NCBI RefSeq assembly: GCF_001426545.1
Contig: NZ_LMEZ01000005.1
Span: forward strand, 1,077,333-1,141,332
Length of the DNA stretch: 64,000 bases
From: Mycobacterium sp. Root135
Lineage (GTDB): Bacteria; Actinomycetota; Actinomycetes; Mycobacteriales; Mycobacteriaceae
Direction: 5' to 3'
Shown here: in pieces, positions 46,674 through 56,046 of the stretch
How the letters are laid out: every line of letters starts with the position of its first letter
How positions within the stretch are numbered: the stretch's first letter is position 1
The notes under the pieces: model-generated
Databases searched by the model: none
Told to the model about the DNA's origin: nothing
What the model saw: only the letters and a program-made list of their open reading frames with translations
Program-made: the position numbers and the translations under genes

Positions 46674-47052
46674 TCGAATCGAATTGCGCGGCTTGGCCGT
46701 TCGTGGAAATCACGGCGTCTTCGACCACGAGCGCCGCGACGGTCAGGACTTCGTCGTCGACGTCACCGTGTGGATCGACCTCGTCGCCGCGGCGGCCAGC
46801 GACGACCTTGCCGACACCGTCGACTACGGGGCGCTGGCCCAGCTGGCGGCGGACATCGTCGCCGGCCCGCCCCGCAACCTGATCGAGACGGTCGCCGCCG
46901 AGATCGCCGACGCCGTCATGGCCGACGAGCGGCTGCACGCCGTCGAGGTCGTCGTGCACAAGCCCGACGCGCCGATTCCGCTGACGTTCTCCGACGTGGC
47001 GGTGGTGGCGCGGCGATCGCGACGCGGCGGGCGCGCCGGCACGCCGTCGTGA
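46666..47052 (+). CDS. folB: Dihydroneopterin aldolase
   Basis: Protein of 128 residues from GTG 46666, which overlaps the folP end. Motifs: [55 protein letters not shown] and [11 protein letters not shown] with the catalytic lysine. It cleaves dihydroneopterin to 6-hydroxymethyl-dihydropterin. Stop overlaps folK as GTGA. Confidence 0.94.
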   Translation: MADRIELRGLAVRGNHGVFDHERRDGQDFVVDVTVWIDLVAAAASDDLADTVDYGALAQLAADIVAGPPRNLIETVAAEIADAVMADERLHAVEVVVHKPDAPIPLTFSDVAVVARRSRRGGRAGTPS

Positions 47053-47564
47053 CCCGCGTCGTCGTGTCGATCGGTTCCAACGTCGGCGACCGCCTTTCCT
47101 ACCTGCAGTCGGTGGTCGACGGGTTCGGGTCGGCCGTCCGCGCCGTGTCGCCGGTGTACGAGACGGCCGCGTGGGGTGGCGTCGAGCAGGGCCCGTTCCT
47201 GAACGCCGTCGTGATCGCCGAGGATGCCGCGCTGGACTGTCGCGCGTGGCTGCGCCGCGGTCAGGAACTGGAACGGTCGGCGGACCGTACGCGCGACGTC
47301 CACTGGGGGCCAAGAACTCTCGACGTCGACCTGATCACCTGCCACGAGGGCGACGACGAGGTGACCAGTGCCGACGAGGTGCTGACGCTTCCGCATCCGT
47401 TCGCCCACCAGCGGGCCTTCGTGCTCGTCCCGTGGCTCGCCGCCGACCCGGAGGCCACGCTGACGGTGAACGGAGCGTCGCAACCGGTCCGACGGCTGCT
47501 CGCCGGCCTGGACGCGGGCGAGCTCGACGGTGTCCGTCCCGTCGCCGACGTGCTGGTCCACTGA
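47049..47564 (+). CDS. folK: 6-hydroxymethyl-7,8-dihydropterin pyrophosphokinase
   Basis: Protein of 171 residues. Motifs: [41 protein letters not shown], the metal-binding [17 protein letters not shown], and [18 protein letters not shown]. It supplies the pyrophosphorylated pterin to FolP. The product is one residue away from the following DUF3180 gene (start 1 bp after the stop), so ftsH-folE-folP-folB-folK-DUF3180 is one operon-like array. Confidence 0.95.
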   Translation: MTRVVVSIGSNVGDRLSYLQSVVDGFGSAVRAVSPVYETAAWGGVEQGPFLNAVVIAEDAALDCRAWLRRGQELERSADRTRDVHWGPRTLDVDLITCHEGDDEVTSADEVLTLPHPFAHQRAFVLVPWLAADPEATLTVNGASQPVRRLLAGLDAGELDGVRPVADVLVH

Positions 47565-48041
47565 ATGGTCCCGACCCGCAAACGGGACCTGACGATCGCG
47601 ACCGTCGTCGTGGCGATCGTCGGCTACGTCGTCACGTGGCGGCTGTTCGGGTCGTTCCCCCCGATCAGGGTGCTGACCGGAGTGTCGCTGCTCGGCGTGG
47701 CCGTCGCCGTGGCGGCCTGGGGGTTCTACCTCAGGTCCAAGATCGGCGACGGCAAGATCGGCGTCGGCCCCGGCCGGGTGCACCCGCTGGCCGTGGCACG
47801 CGCGGTGATGATCGCGAAGGCGTCCGCGTGGGTCGGAGCGTTGGCCCTGGGTTGGTGGCTGGGGGTGAGCGCATTCTTCGTGCCGAACCGGAGCGTCCTT
47901 CGGGTCGCCGAAGAAGGCACGGTGGGTGCGGTGCTGGCCGCCCTGAGTGCGCTGGCCCTGGTGCTCGCCGCCCTCTGGCTCGAGCATTGCTGCAAGTCAC
48001 CGGACGAGCCGTCCGACGACGCCGACGGCGTGCTCGGTTAG
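47565..48041 (+). CDS. DUF3180 membrane protein (Rv3605c-like)
   Basis: Protein of 158 residues with four membrane segments (about 10-28, 35-53, 82-103 and 114-137), paired as two hairpins. Its family is restricted to actinobacteria and is nearly always directly after folK. Length and position match Rv3605c. Function unknown; the folate-cluster linkage suggests only shared transcription. Confidence 0.9.
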   Translation: MVPTRKRDLTIATVVVAIVGYVVTWRLFGSFPPIRVLTGVSLLGVAVAVAAWGFYLRSKIGDGKIGVGPGRVHPLAVARAVMIAKASAWVGALALGWWLGVSAFFVPNRSVLRVAEEGTVGAVLAALSALALVLAALWLEHCCKSPDEPSDDADGVLG

Positions 48042-48118
48042 CTCGCCTGAGCAGCTGACCAGGAGAATCGCCGACGCGGTCGGTACGCGATGAGGACTGT
48101 CACAGGTACAGTCGGCCC

Positions 48119-49531
48119 ATGACCGAACCGACTCGTGGGGCCCGCGCGCGGCGCGGAAACCGCAGGCCGGGCTCGTTGCTGCTGACGGCTTTGCTGGTTC
48201 TTGCCATCGTGTCCAGTTCGGCCCTGGTGTTCACCGACGAGGTGGCCCTTTTGAAGCTTGCCGTGGTCGTCGCGCTGTGGGCGGCGGTGGTCGGTGCCTT
48301 CGTGTCGTTCATCTACCGACGGCAGGCCGACCTGGACCAGGCGAAGTCCCGGGACCTGAAATTGGTGTACGACCTCCAGCTCGATCGGGAGATTTCGGCG
48401 CGGCGCGAGTACGAGTTGTCCATCGAGACGCACCTGCGCCGCGAACTCGCCTCGGAGCTGCGGGCCCAGACGTCCGACGAGGTGGCCAGCCTCCGCGCCG
48501 AACTGGCGGCGCTGCGCGCGAATCTGGAGATCATCTTCGACACCGACCTGCAGAGCAGGCCGGCCATCGAGACCGAACGAACCACCGTGCACAGGTTCGG
48601 GGACTGGGACGCCGTCCCGCAGGCGACTCAGGAACGCGACGACGACCGGAGCTTCGGCCCCGGCCGGGTGATCAGCAGCCGCATCGACACCCAGGACGCG
48701 CCGGCCGCCGACGCCTTCGTGCCCGACGACAGCGATCCCAACACCGAGGAAAGCCCGATCATCGACGTGCCCGCGGAGCCGCAGCCCGAGGGTGACGAGT
48801 GGGCTCCGTTCCTGCCGGGCGGTGCGCACCGGCGCGCGTCGGAGCAGGAACGCGCCGCCGCCGCATGGCGCCCGCCCGCCGCCGAGGAACCCCGGCCGGA
48901 GGGCAGGCGACGCGCCCCGGAGCGTGCCCCCGACCCGGTCCCGCCGCCGGAGCCGAGGACGCCGTGGATGCCCGTCGAACCGCCGCCGCCCAGCACACCC
49001 GTTCGGGAGCCGGTCGGCAGGCACGAGCCCGCGGAATCGGATTGGCGGCCCGCTCCCGCCCAGGGGCAGTTCATCCCCGCCGGAGCGCCGGGGAGCAACT
49101 GGACGTCCCCCGTCGTGGAGCCCGACACCGCCGACGCCGTCGACGAGGTCCCACCGCCACCTCCGCCCGTGACGCCACCGCCGGTGACCCCACCACCGGT
49201 GATGACGTCGCCGCCGACGGACACGCCCCGGCCGGGGCGTCACTACACGGGCGACTACACAGTGGAGACCGCCGCGGAATCCGCCAGACGCGCCCGCCAC
49301 GCGGCCGCCGCGGAGGACGCCGAGGCCGCTCGCCGCACACCGCCGACGCTGGACACTCCGGCTCCTCCTCAGCCCGAGGCTCCCGAAGTGCCCCCCGCGC
49401 GCCATCGCGGCGCCGACGAGCCGGAGGAACCGGCGGGCCAGCACATCGGCGGTCAGCCGGTCTCCGAGCTGATGGCTCGTCTGCAGGCCAATGCCACCGG
49501 AGGCGGCCGTCGTCGGCGTCGCGACGAGTGA
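48119..49531 (+). CDS. DUF6779-like membrane protein with Pro-rich tail (Rv3604c-like)
   Basis: Protein of 470 residues. A basic N-terminus (1-17) precedes two membrane segments (about 19-40 and 43-66). Residues about 75-145 are a charged helical region likely to form a coiled coil (DREISARREYELSIETHLRREL). From about 165 it is a long disordered region rich in Pro, Glu, Ala and Arg, ending in a short conserved piece (HIGGQPVSELMARLQAN) that probably forms a binding motif. Such layouts suggest an envelope or division scaffold. Position matches Rv3604c; function unknown. Confidence 0.85.
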   Translation: MTEPTRGARARRGNRRPGSLLLTALLVLAIVSSSALVFTDEVALLKLAVVVALWAAVVGAFVSFIYRRQADLDQAKSRDLKLVYDLQLDREISARREYELSIETHLRRELASELRAQTSDEVASLRAELAALRANLEIIFDTDLQSRPAIETERTTVHRFGDWDAVPQATQERDDDRSFGPGRVISSRIDTQDAPAADAFVPDDSDPNTEESPIIDVPAEPQPEGDEWAPFLPGGAHRRASEQERAAAAWRPPAAEEPRPEGRRRAPERAPDPVPPPEPRTPWMPVEPPPPSTPVREPVGRHEPAESDWRPAPAQGQFIPAGAPGSNWTSPVVEPDTADAVDEVPPPPPPVTPPPVTPPPVMTSPPTDTPRPGRHYTGDYTVETAAESARRARHAAAAEDAEAARRTPPTLDTPAPPQPEAPEVPPARHRGADEPEEPAGQHIGGQPVSELMARLQANATGGGRRRRRDE

Positions 49532-49576
49532 GTTAGTCTCGACGCTCACAACCACTAGCCTGCGAGGTCGTCTGCG

Positions 49577-50512
49577 ATGGTGCAGCCCGACGGACTGCGT
49601 CCGGCCCGGCTCGCGGTTGGCATCATCTCCGCAGGCCGGGTGGGGACGGCACTCGGCGTCGCCCTCGAGCGGGCCGAGCACGTCGTCGTCGCCTGTAGCG
49701 CGATATCGCGGGCGTCGCGCCAGCGGGCCGAGCGCAGACTCCCCGACACCCGGGTGCTGCCCGTTCAGGACGTCGCCGCGAATGCCGAGTTGCTGATCCT
49801 GGCGATCCCCGACGTCGAACTCGCGGGAGTCGTCGCGGGACTGGCCGCCACGGGTTCGGTCCGGCCGGGCACCATCGTCGTGCACACCTCTGGAGCGAAC
49901 GGCATCGCGGTGCTCGCCCCGCTGGCCGAACTCGGGTGCATCCCCTTGGCGATCCACCCCGCGATGACGTTCACCGGCTCCGACGAGGACCTGACCAGGC
50001 TCTCCGGCGCGTGCTTCGGCATCACCGCGGCCGACGACGTGGGGCACGCGGTGGCCCAGTCGTTGGTGCTGGAGATCGGCGGCGAGCCGTTCGGCGTGCC
50101 GGAGGACGCCCGGCCGCTCTATCACGCGGCCCTCGCCCACGGGGGCAACCACGTCGTCACCGTCGTGCTCGACGCGGTCGAGGCGTTGCGCGCCGCACTC
50201 CGCGGGCAGGAACTCCTCGGCCAGGAAGCCGTCGGCGACGCTCCAGGCGGCATCGCCGAGCGCGTCCTCGCACCGCTGGCACGGGCCTCGCTGGAGAACG
50301 CGCTGCAACGCGGTCAGTCCGCACTGACCGGACCCGTGGCCCGCGGTGACTCCGCCGCCGTCACCCGTCACCTCCACGCCCTCGAGGACGTGGATTCCGC
50401 ACTCGCACAGGCATACCGGACCAATTCGCTGAGGACGGCACAGCGGGCACACGCCCCGGCCGACGTGTTCGACGCGCTGGCAGACCAGCCGAATGAAGGG
50501 GGTCGCCCGTGA
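49577..50512 (+). CDS. DUF2520 Rossmann-fold protein (Rv3603c-like), pantoate-linked
   Basis: Protein of 311 residues. An NADP-type Rossmann motif ([17 protein letters not shown], about 14-30) is followed by [11 protein letters not shown], a HTSGANG loop and a second helical domain (DUF2520; [16 protein letters not shown]). The fold resembles ketopantoate reductases and F420-dependent oxidoreductases. It lies directly before panC and overlaps its start as GTGA. That suggests a step in pantothenate synthesis, perhaps ketopantoate reduction, but I cannot show it. Confidence 0.85.
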   Translation: MVQPDGLRPARLAVGIISAGRVGTALGVALERAEHVVVACSAISRASRQRAERRLPDTRVLPVQDVAANAELLILAIPDVELAGVVAGLAATGSVRPGTIVVHTSGANGIAVLAPLAELGCIPLAIHPAMTFTGSDEDLTRLSGACFGITAADDVGHAVAQSLVLEIGGEPFGVPEDARPLYHAALAHGGNHVVTVVLDAVEALRAALRGQELLGQEAVGDAPGGIAERVLAPLARASLENALQRGQSALTGPVARGDSAAVTRHLHALEDVDSALAQAYRTNSLRTAQRAHAPADVFDALADQPNEGGRP

Positions 50513-51453
50513 GCGTCCACAAACCACCGAAGTTCGCCGCGGGTGAGCTCAACGTCTACGCCAAGGTCCGGGACGTCGCCGACGTGTCCCGCGCGCTTCG
50601 CACCACCGGGCGACGCGTCGTCCTCGTCCCGACGATGGGCGCGCTGCACGAAGGCCACCTGGCCCTGGTGCGGACGGCCAAGCGAGTGCCTGGTGCGGTC
50701 GTCGTCGTGTCGATCTTCGTCAATCCGTTGCAGTTCGGCGCTGGCGAGGATCTCGACGCCTATCCCCGGACGCTCGACGACGACGTGGCGCTGCTTCGGG
50801 GCGAGGGCGTCGAGATCGTGTTCGCGCCCACCGCAGCCGACATGTATCCCCACGGTCAACGGACGACGGTTCAGCCCGGCCCGCTCGGCGCCGAGCTCGA
50901 AGGTGCTTCCCGCCCAACGCACTTCGCGGGGATGCTCACCGTCGTGCTGAAGCTGCTGCAGATCGTCCGACCCGATCAGGCGTTCTTCGGTGAGAAGGAC
51001 TACCAGCAGTTGGTGCTGATTCGGCAGATGTCCGACGACCTCGATCTCGACGTCAAGATCGTCGGAGTGCCGATCGTGCGGGAAGCCGACGGCCTCGCCA
51101 TGTCCTCCCGCAATCGGTATCTGGACTCCGACCAACGCGAGCAGGCGGGAGCCCTTTCGGCGGCGCTGCTCGCGGGCATGTACGCGGCCTCGCACGGGGC
51201 GGCCGAGGCGCTGGACGCCGCCCGCGCCGTGCTCGTCGAAGTCCCCGCGCTCGAGGTCGAGTACCTGAAGATCAGGGACCCGTGGCTGGGTCCGACGCCC
51301 GCGGAGGGGGCCGCCAGGATGGTCGTCGCCGCCAAGCTCGGCACCACCAGGTTGCTGGACAACATCGCGGTCGACGTCGGCGCGGCAGCGGGAATCGACG
51401 GCCACTCGCGCGTCGAATCGGGTCAGAGCCGCGAACTCCCGTGGAGGAATTAG
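50509..51453 (+). CDS. panC: Pantothenate synthetase
   Basis: Protein of 314 residues (M. tuberculosis 309). ATP site [15 protein letters not shown], the [19 protein letters not shown] block, [14 protein letters not shown] and MSSRNRYL are all present. It joins pantoate and beta-alanine. The C-terminus ends intact at LPWRN. In M. tuberculosis panD (aspartate decarboxylase, the beta-alanine source) lies between panC and coaX; here only 4 bp separate the panC stop from the coaX start, so panD is missing. Confidence 0.96.
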   Translation: MSVHKPPKFAAGELNVYAKVRDVADVSRALRTTGRRVVLVPTMGALHEGHLALVRTAKRVPGAVVVVSIFVNPLQFGAGEDLDAYPRTLDDDVALLRGEGVEIVFAPTAADMYPHGQRTTVQPGPLGAELEGASRPTHFAGMLTVVLKLLQIVRPDQAFFGEKDYQQLVLIRQMSDDLDLDVKIVGVPIVREADGLAMSSRNRYLDSDQREQAGALSAALLAGMYAASHGAAEALDAARAVLVEVPALEVEYLKIRDPWLGPTPAEGAARMVVAAKLGTTRLLDNIAVDVGAAAGIDGHSRVESGQSRELPWRN

Positions 51454-51457
51454 GGCC

Positions 51458-52273
51458 GTGCTGCTCGCGATCGACGTTCGCAACACCCACACCGTCGTCG
51501 GGCTGATCTCCGGTTCGGGCGACCACGCAAAAGTGTTGCACCACTGGCGCATTCGCACCGAGGCCGAGGTCACCGCCGACGAGTTGGCCCTGACGATCGA
51601 CGGTTTGATCGGCGACGACGCCGAACGGCTGACGGGCGCGACGGGGTTGTCCACCGTGCCGTCGGTGCTCCACGAGATCCGGGTGATGCTCGACCAGTAC
51701 TGGTCCTCGGTGCCGCACGTGCTGATCGAACCGGGCGTGCGGACGGGCATCCCGTTGCTCGTCGACAACCCCAAGGAAGTCGGCGCCGACCGGATCGTCA
51801 ACTGCCTTGCGGCGTACCAGAAGTACAACAGCGCGGCGATCGTCGTCGACTTCGGGTCGTCGATCTGCGTCGACGTGGTGTCGGCCAAGGGTGAGTTCCT
51901 CGGCGGAGCCATCGCGCCTGGTATCCAGGTGTCCTCGGACGCGGCGGCCGCCCGCTCGGCGGCCCTGCGTCGGGTCGAGTTGACCCGCCCACGTTCGGTG
52001 ATCGGCAAGAACACCGTGGAGTGCATGCAGGCCGGCGCTGTGTTCGGCTTCGCAGGCCTGGTCGACGGTCTGGTCAGCCGGATCCGCCACGACGTCGACG
52101 GCTTTGCGGGCGACGACGTCGCGATCGTGGCGACCGGACACACCGCGCCGCTGTTGCTGCCCGATCTGAACACCGTCGCGCACTACGACCAGCACCTCAC
52201 CCTCGAGGGTCTTCGCCTGGTGTTCGAGCGCAACCAGAACGACGGCCGGGGCAAGCTAAGACCGGCTCGTTAG
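51458..52273 (+). CDS. coaX: Type III pantothenate kinase
   Basis: Protein of 271 residues, close in sequence to Rv3600c as I recall it. The phosphate motif is [12 protein letters not shown]. Conserved elements [36 protein letters not shown] and [11 protein letters not shown] follow. It phosphorylates pantothenate in CoA synthesis; in mycobacteria CoaA (type I) is the main active enzyme, so CoaX may be secondary. Start GTG 51458 with GGAGG at 51443-51447 inside the panC end. The expected downstream lysS is absent in this window. Confidence 0.94.
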   Translation: MLLAIDVRNTHTVVGLISGSGDHAKVLHHWRIRTEAEVTADELALTIDGLIGDDAERLTGATGLSTVPSVLHEIRVMLDQYWSSVPHVLIEPGVRTGIPLLVDNPKEVGADRIVNCLAAYQKYNSAAIVVDFGSSICVDVVSAKGEFLGGAIAPGIQVSSDAAAARSAALRRVELTRPRSVIGKNTVECMQAGAVFGFAGLVDGLVSRIRHDVDGFAGDDVAIVATGHTAPLLLPDLNTVAHYDQHLTLEGLRLVFERNQNDGRGKLRPAR

Positions 52274-52311
52274 AACCGTTCTCCCAGTTTCGGACTCTCC
52301 GCTTCTTCCTG

Positions 52312-52378
52312 TTGACGTGTGACGTCCGCGGGAGAATCATGTGTTGCGCATCGCGTAAGCGTTGCGCTCCATGCAACA
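52312..52378 (+). promoter_or_regulatory. Candidate promoter and operator of the methylamine/betaine operon
   Basis: TTGACG (52312-52317), a 17-nt spacer and AATCAT (52335-52340) form a plausible promoter with a start near 52347. Around that start lie the near-palindrome TTGCGCATCGCGTAA (52344-52358) and a wider inverted pair TGTTGC (52342-52347) / GCAACA (52373-52378). The IclR gene at 62495 is the likely repressor. GGAGG at 52382-52386 precedes TTG 52392. Confidence 0.4.
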
Positions 52379-52391
52379 GTCGGAGGATTCC

Positions 52392-54851
52392 TTGGCAGCC
52401 CCCAAGGTCGTCGTCATCGGTGCGGGAATCGTCGGAAGCTCATTGGCCGACGAACTCACCACCCGAGGCTGGACCGACGTCACCGTGGTCGACCGCGGTC
52501 CGCTGTTCGCCACGGGCGGGTCGACGTCGCACGCCCCCGGTCTGGTGTTCCAGACCAATCCGTCGAAGTCGATGTCGGAGTTCGCGAAGTACACCGTCGA
52601 GAAGTTCAGCGCACTCGAGCACGAGGGTGGGTGGGCCTTCAATCCGACCGGCGGACTCGAGGTGGCGTCGACCCCGGAGCGCTGGGCCGACCTGCACCGC
52701 AAGGCGGGCTGGGCCCAATCCTGGGGAATTGCAGGAGAACTGCTGACGGCAGGGCAGTGCGCGGAGATGCACCCCCTGCTGGACGCCGACCGCATCCTCG
52801 GCGGGTTCCACACTCCCACCGACGGTTTGGTCAAGGCAATCAGGGCCGTGGAGGCCCAGGCTCGCTCGGCGACCGCTCGCGGCGCGACGTTCCGCCCCCA
52901 CACCGAGGTGCTCGGCATCGTCGCCGACGGCAGGAAGGTGACGGGGGTTCGGACCACCGACGGCGTCATCCCCGCCGACGTCGTCGTGTGTTGCGCCGGT
53001 TTCTGGGGCGCCCAGCTGGCCAAGCAGGTCGGCCTCGTCGTGCCACTGGTCCCGATGGCGCACCAGTATGCGACGACCGGACGGATCGAACCTCTCGTCG
53101 GCCGCAACACGGAGCTGACCGAGGCCAGGCTGCCCATCCTGCGTCATCAGGATCAGGACCTGTACTTCCGGGAGCACGTCGACCGGATCGGGATCGGGTA
53201 CTACGGGCATGATCCGATGCCCGTGGACATGTCATCCCTGGCCGCCGACACGGCAGGCGAGCAGATGCCGTCGATGCTTCCGTTCACCGAGGAAGACTTC
53301 GTTCCGGCCTGGCAAGAGTCCACGAAACTTCTTCCCGTGCTGAGTGATTCGAAGGTCGAGCAGGGCTTCAACGGTATCTTCTCGTTCACCCCCGACGGCT
53401 TCTCGATCATGGGTGAGCACCGCGAGCTCAGCGGCTTCTGGGTCGCCGAGGCGGTCTGGGTGACGCACTCGGCTGGCATCGCCAAGGCCACCGCGGAGTG
53501 GATCGTCGACGGGACCCCGTCGGTCGACGTCCACGAGTGCGACCTCTACCGCTTCGAGGACGTCGCCAAGACCGACGACTTCATCCTGACGACCAGTTCG
53601 CAGGCCTTCGTCGAGGTGTACGACATCATCCATCCGCATCAGTTTCGCGACGCGCTTCGCGGGCTGCGGACCAGTCCGTTCTTCGCCCGCCAGCACGAGC
53701 TCGGCGCCTTCTTCTTCGAAGGAGGGGGCTGGGAACGGCCGGCCTGGTACGAGGCGAACGCCGAACTGGCGCAACGGCTCCGCAACGAGGGGCTGGCCTT
53801 CCCCGAGCGCGACGAATGGTCGGCGAAGTTCTGGTCGCCGATCTCGATCGCAGAGGCGCACTGGACCCGCCACCATGTCGCGATGTACGACATGACACCG
53901 CTGACCCGCTACGAGGTCGCGGGCCGTGGCGCGGTCGAGCTGCTGCAGCGGCTCACCACCAACAACGTCGACAAGAGCGTCGGGTCGGTCACCTACACGT
54001 TGATGCTCGACGAAACGGGCGGAGTCCGAAGCGATCTCACCGTCGCCCGGCTCGCCCCCGACCGTTTCCAGGTCGGCGCCAACGGGCCGACGGACTTCGA
54101 CTGGCTCACCCGCCACCTTCCCGAGGACGGCAGCGTGACGGTTCGCGACGTCACCGGCGGCACGTGCTGCGTCGGCGTGTGGGGGCCCGCGGCCAGGGAC
54201 CTGGTTCAGCCGCTGTGTCATGACGACCTCTCCCACGAGGGCTTCAAGTACTTCCGCGCCCTGTCGACTCACCTCGGGGCCATCCCGGTGACCATGATGC
54301 GGGTGTCCTACGTCGGCGAACTCGGTTGGGAGATCTACGCCGACGCGGCATACGGGGCCGCGCTTTGGGACCTGCTGTGGAACGCCGGGCAGGACCACGG
54401 TGTCATCGCCGCAGGCCGGATCGCGTTCAACAGCCTGCGCATCGAGAAGGCATATCGCTCGTGGGGGACCGACGTGACGGCCGAGCACCTTCCCGCGGCT
54501 GCCGGGCTGGACTTCGCCGTCCGGATGACCAAGGACGACTTCGTCGGCAAGACCGCCCTCGAGGCGGCAGCACCGCCGGAGAAGGCGTTGCGCAGCATCG
54601 TCTTCCACGATCCGACGGCCGTGGTGCTCGGCAAGGAGCCGGTATACCTCGACGGCTCGCCGGACTGCGCCGGCTACGTGACCAGTGCCGCCTACTCGGC
54701 CACGGTCGGGCGTTGCATCGCCTACGCGTGGCTCCCCGCGGCCACCGCGCCGGGTGAGGTGGTCGCCGTCGACTACCGAGGTAGCCGCTACGGCGCGACG
54801 GTGCACGCGGAGCCGGTGGTGGATCCCGAGATGGCCCTGATCAGGCGATGA
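52392..54851 (+). CDS. FAD-dependent demethylase: dimethylglycine/sarcosine dehydrogenase-like with GcvT domain
   Basis: Protein of 819 residues from TTG 52392, chosen because GGAGG ends 5 nt upstream; ATG 52371 and TTG 52362 are alternatives. N-terminal DAO domain with VVVIGAGIVGSSLADEL; the motif GSTSHAPGLV holds the histidine that carries covalent FAD in dimethylglycine dehydrogenases. A middle FAO domain (about 370-430) is followed by the aminomethyltransferase (GcvT) half: AMYDMTPLTRYEVAG, YTLMLDETGGVRSDLTVAR, VSYVGELGWEIYADA. It removes an N-methyl group and passes formaldehyde to tetrahydrofolate. First gene of the operon, followed by the Rieske oxygenase 28 bp later. Confidence 0.9.
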   Translation: MAAPKVVVIGAGIVGSSLADELTTRGWTDVTVVDRGPLFATGGSTSHAPGLVFQTNPSKSMSEFAKYTVEKFSALEHEGGWAFNPTGGLEVASTPERWADLHRKAGWAQSWGIAGELLTAGQCAEMHPLLDADRILGGFHTPTDGLVKAIRAVEAQARSATARGATFRPHTEVLGIVADGRKVTGVRTTDGVIPADVVVCCAGFWGAQLAKQVGLVVPLVPMAHQYATTGRIEPLVGRNTELTEARLPILRHQDQDLYFREHVDRIGIGYYGHDPMPVDMSSLAADTAGEQMPSMLPFTEEDFVPAWQESTKLLPVLSDSKVEQGFNGIFSFTPDGFSIMGEHRELSGFWVAEAVWVTHSAGIAKATAEWIVDGTPSVDVHECDLYRFEDVAKTDDFILTTSSQAFVEVYDIIHPHQFRDALRGLRTSPFFARQHELGAFFFEGGGWERPAWYEANAELAQRLRNEGLAFPERDEWSAKFWSPISIAEAHWTRHHVAMYDMTPLTRYEVAGRGAVELLQRLTTNNVDKSVGSVTYTLMLDETGGVRSDLTVARLAPDRFQVGANGPTDFDWLTRHLPEDGSVTVRDVTGGTCCVGVWGPAARDLVQPLCHDDLSHEGFKYFRALSTHLGAIPVTMMRVSYVGELGWEIYADAAYGAALWDLLWNAGQDHGVIAAGRIAFNSLRIEKAYRSWGTDVTAEHLPAAAGLDFAVRMTKDDFVGKTALEAAAPPEKALRSIVFHDPTAVVLGKEPVYLDGSPDCAGYVTSAAYSATVGRCIAYAWLPAATAPGEVVAVDYRGSRYGATVHAEPVVDPEMALIRR

Positions 54852-54879
54852 GCGCTTGTGCGATGACCAGAGGAACGCG

Positions 54880-56046
54880 ATGACCACGACCGAGAACCCG
54901 CCGGCGCTGCTGGCCACCCTGGCCGGTGACTTCTACACCAGCGCAACGATTTTCGCTGCCGAGCAGGACGAGATCTTCGAGAAACTCTGGTTCTGCGCCG
55001 CCCGCTCCAGTGACCTGGCGAACCCCGGCCAGTTCAAGAACGTGCAGATTGGCCGCGAGAGCGTACTGGTGGTCCGCGGCAAGGACGGTGCCCTGAGGGC
55101 GTTCCTGAACGTCTGCCGCCACCGCGGCGCCGCGCTGTGCACCGAGTCCGAAGGACAGGTCAAGCGAAGCCTGCAGTGCCCGTATCACGCCTGGACCTAC
55201 GCGCTCGACGGCAAGCTGATCGCCGCGCCGAACCTGGCGTCGCTGAAGGAGGCCACCGGTGAGGGCATCGACCGCTACAAGTACGGACTGATTCCGGTCG
55301 CGCTGACGGAGTGGCTCGGCTACGCGTGGGTCTGCCTGGCCGACGAGCCGCCGTCGTTCGAAGACGACGTGATCGGCGAGGTCACCCGACGCCTCGGCGA
55401 TCCAGGCGCCGTCGACCACTACGACATCGCAAGCTTGAGCGTCGGCCGCCGGGTGGTCTACGACGTGGCGGCCAACTGGAAGCTCATCGTCGAGAACTTC
55501 ATGGAGTGCTACCACTGCGCCACGATCCACCCCGAGCTCACCGAGGTGCTCCCCGAGTTTGCCCAGGGTCTCGCCGCGCAGTACTACGTGGGCCACGGCG
55601 CCGAATTCGGTTCCGACATCTCCGGTTTCACCATCGACGGCAGCGCCGGATTCGACACCCTTCCCGGCGTCACCGAGGACCAGGATCGGCGCTACTACGC
55701 GATCACCATCAAGCCGACGGTGTTCGTGAACCTGGTGCCCGACCACATCATCTTCCACCGGATGTACCCGCTCGCCCCGGACCGGACCATCGTCGAATGC
55801 GACTGGCTCTACACCGCGGACGTGGTGGAGCAGGGTCGCGACGTCTCCCGCTCGGTCGAGCTGTTCCACCGGGTCAACGAGCAGGACTTCGACGCCTGCG
55901 AGCGCACGCAACCCGCGATGTCGTCGCGCGCCTATCGCAACGGCGGCGTACTCGTTCCTTCCGAACATCACATCGCGGAGTTCCACGAGTGGGTAGTGTC
56001 CCGAATCGGTGCGGACTCGCCGCCCGTGACGCGAGGTGACATGTGA
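54880..56046 (+). CDS. Rieske non-heme iron oxygenase, glycine-betaine/choline monooxygenase (GbcA-like) type
   Basis: Protein of 388 residues from ATG 54880. Rieske motif: CRHRG then CPYHAW, residues about 83-110. The mononuclear iron site is in NWKLIVENFMECYHCATIHPEL, with the two histidines separated by four residues. Members hydroxylate methyl groups of quaternary amines (glycine betaine, choline, stachydrine), producing a demethylated amine and formaldehyde. With the upstream dimethylglycine-type enzyme, betaine is the best guess. The reductase partner such enzymes need is not in the cluster. Stop overlaps the next start as GTGA. Confidence 0.88.
   Translation: MTTTENPPALLATLAGDFYTSATIFAAEQDEIFEKLWFCAARSSDLANPGQFKNVQIGRESVLVVRGKDGALRAFLNVCRHRGAALCTESEGQVKRSLQCPYHAWTYALDGKLIAAPNLASLKEATGEGIDRYKYGLIPVALTEWLGYAWVCLADEPPSFEDDVIGEVTRRLGDPGAVDHYDIASLSVGRRVVYDVAANWKLIVENFMECYHCATIHPELTEVLPEFAQGLAAQYYVGHGAEFGSDISGFTIDGSAGFDTLPGVTEDQDRRYYAITIKPTVFVNLVPDHIIFHRMYPLAPDRTIVECDWLYTADVVEQGRDVSRSVELFHRVNEQDFDACERTQPAMSSRAYRNGGVLVPSEHHIAEFHEWVVSRIGADSPPVTRGDM

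Noticed and set aside
48038..50527. An 829-codon minus-strand open frame
   Set aside because: Lies opposite the Rv3604c-like and DUF2520 genes, with no motif of its own.
51440..51470. A degraded panD between panC and coaX
   Set aside because: Only 4 bp separate the two genes, so no remnant can be present.
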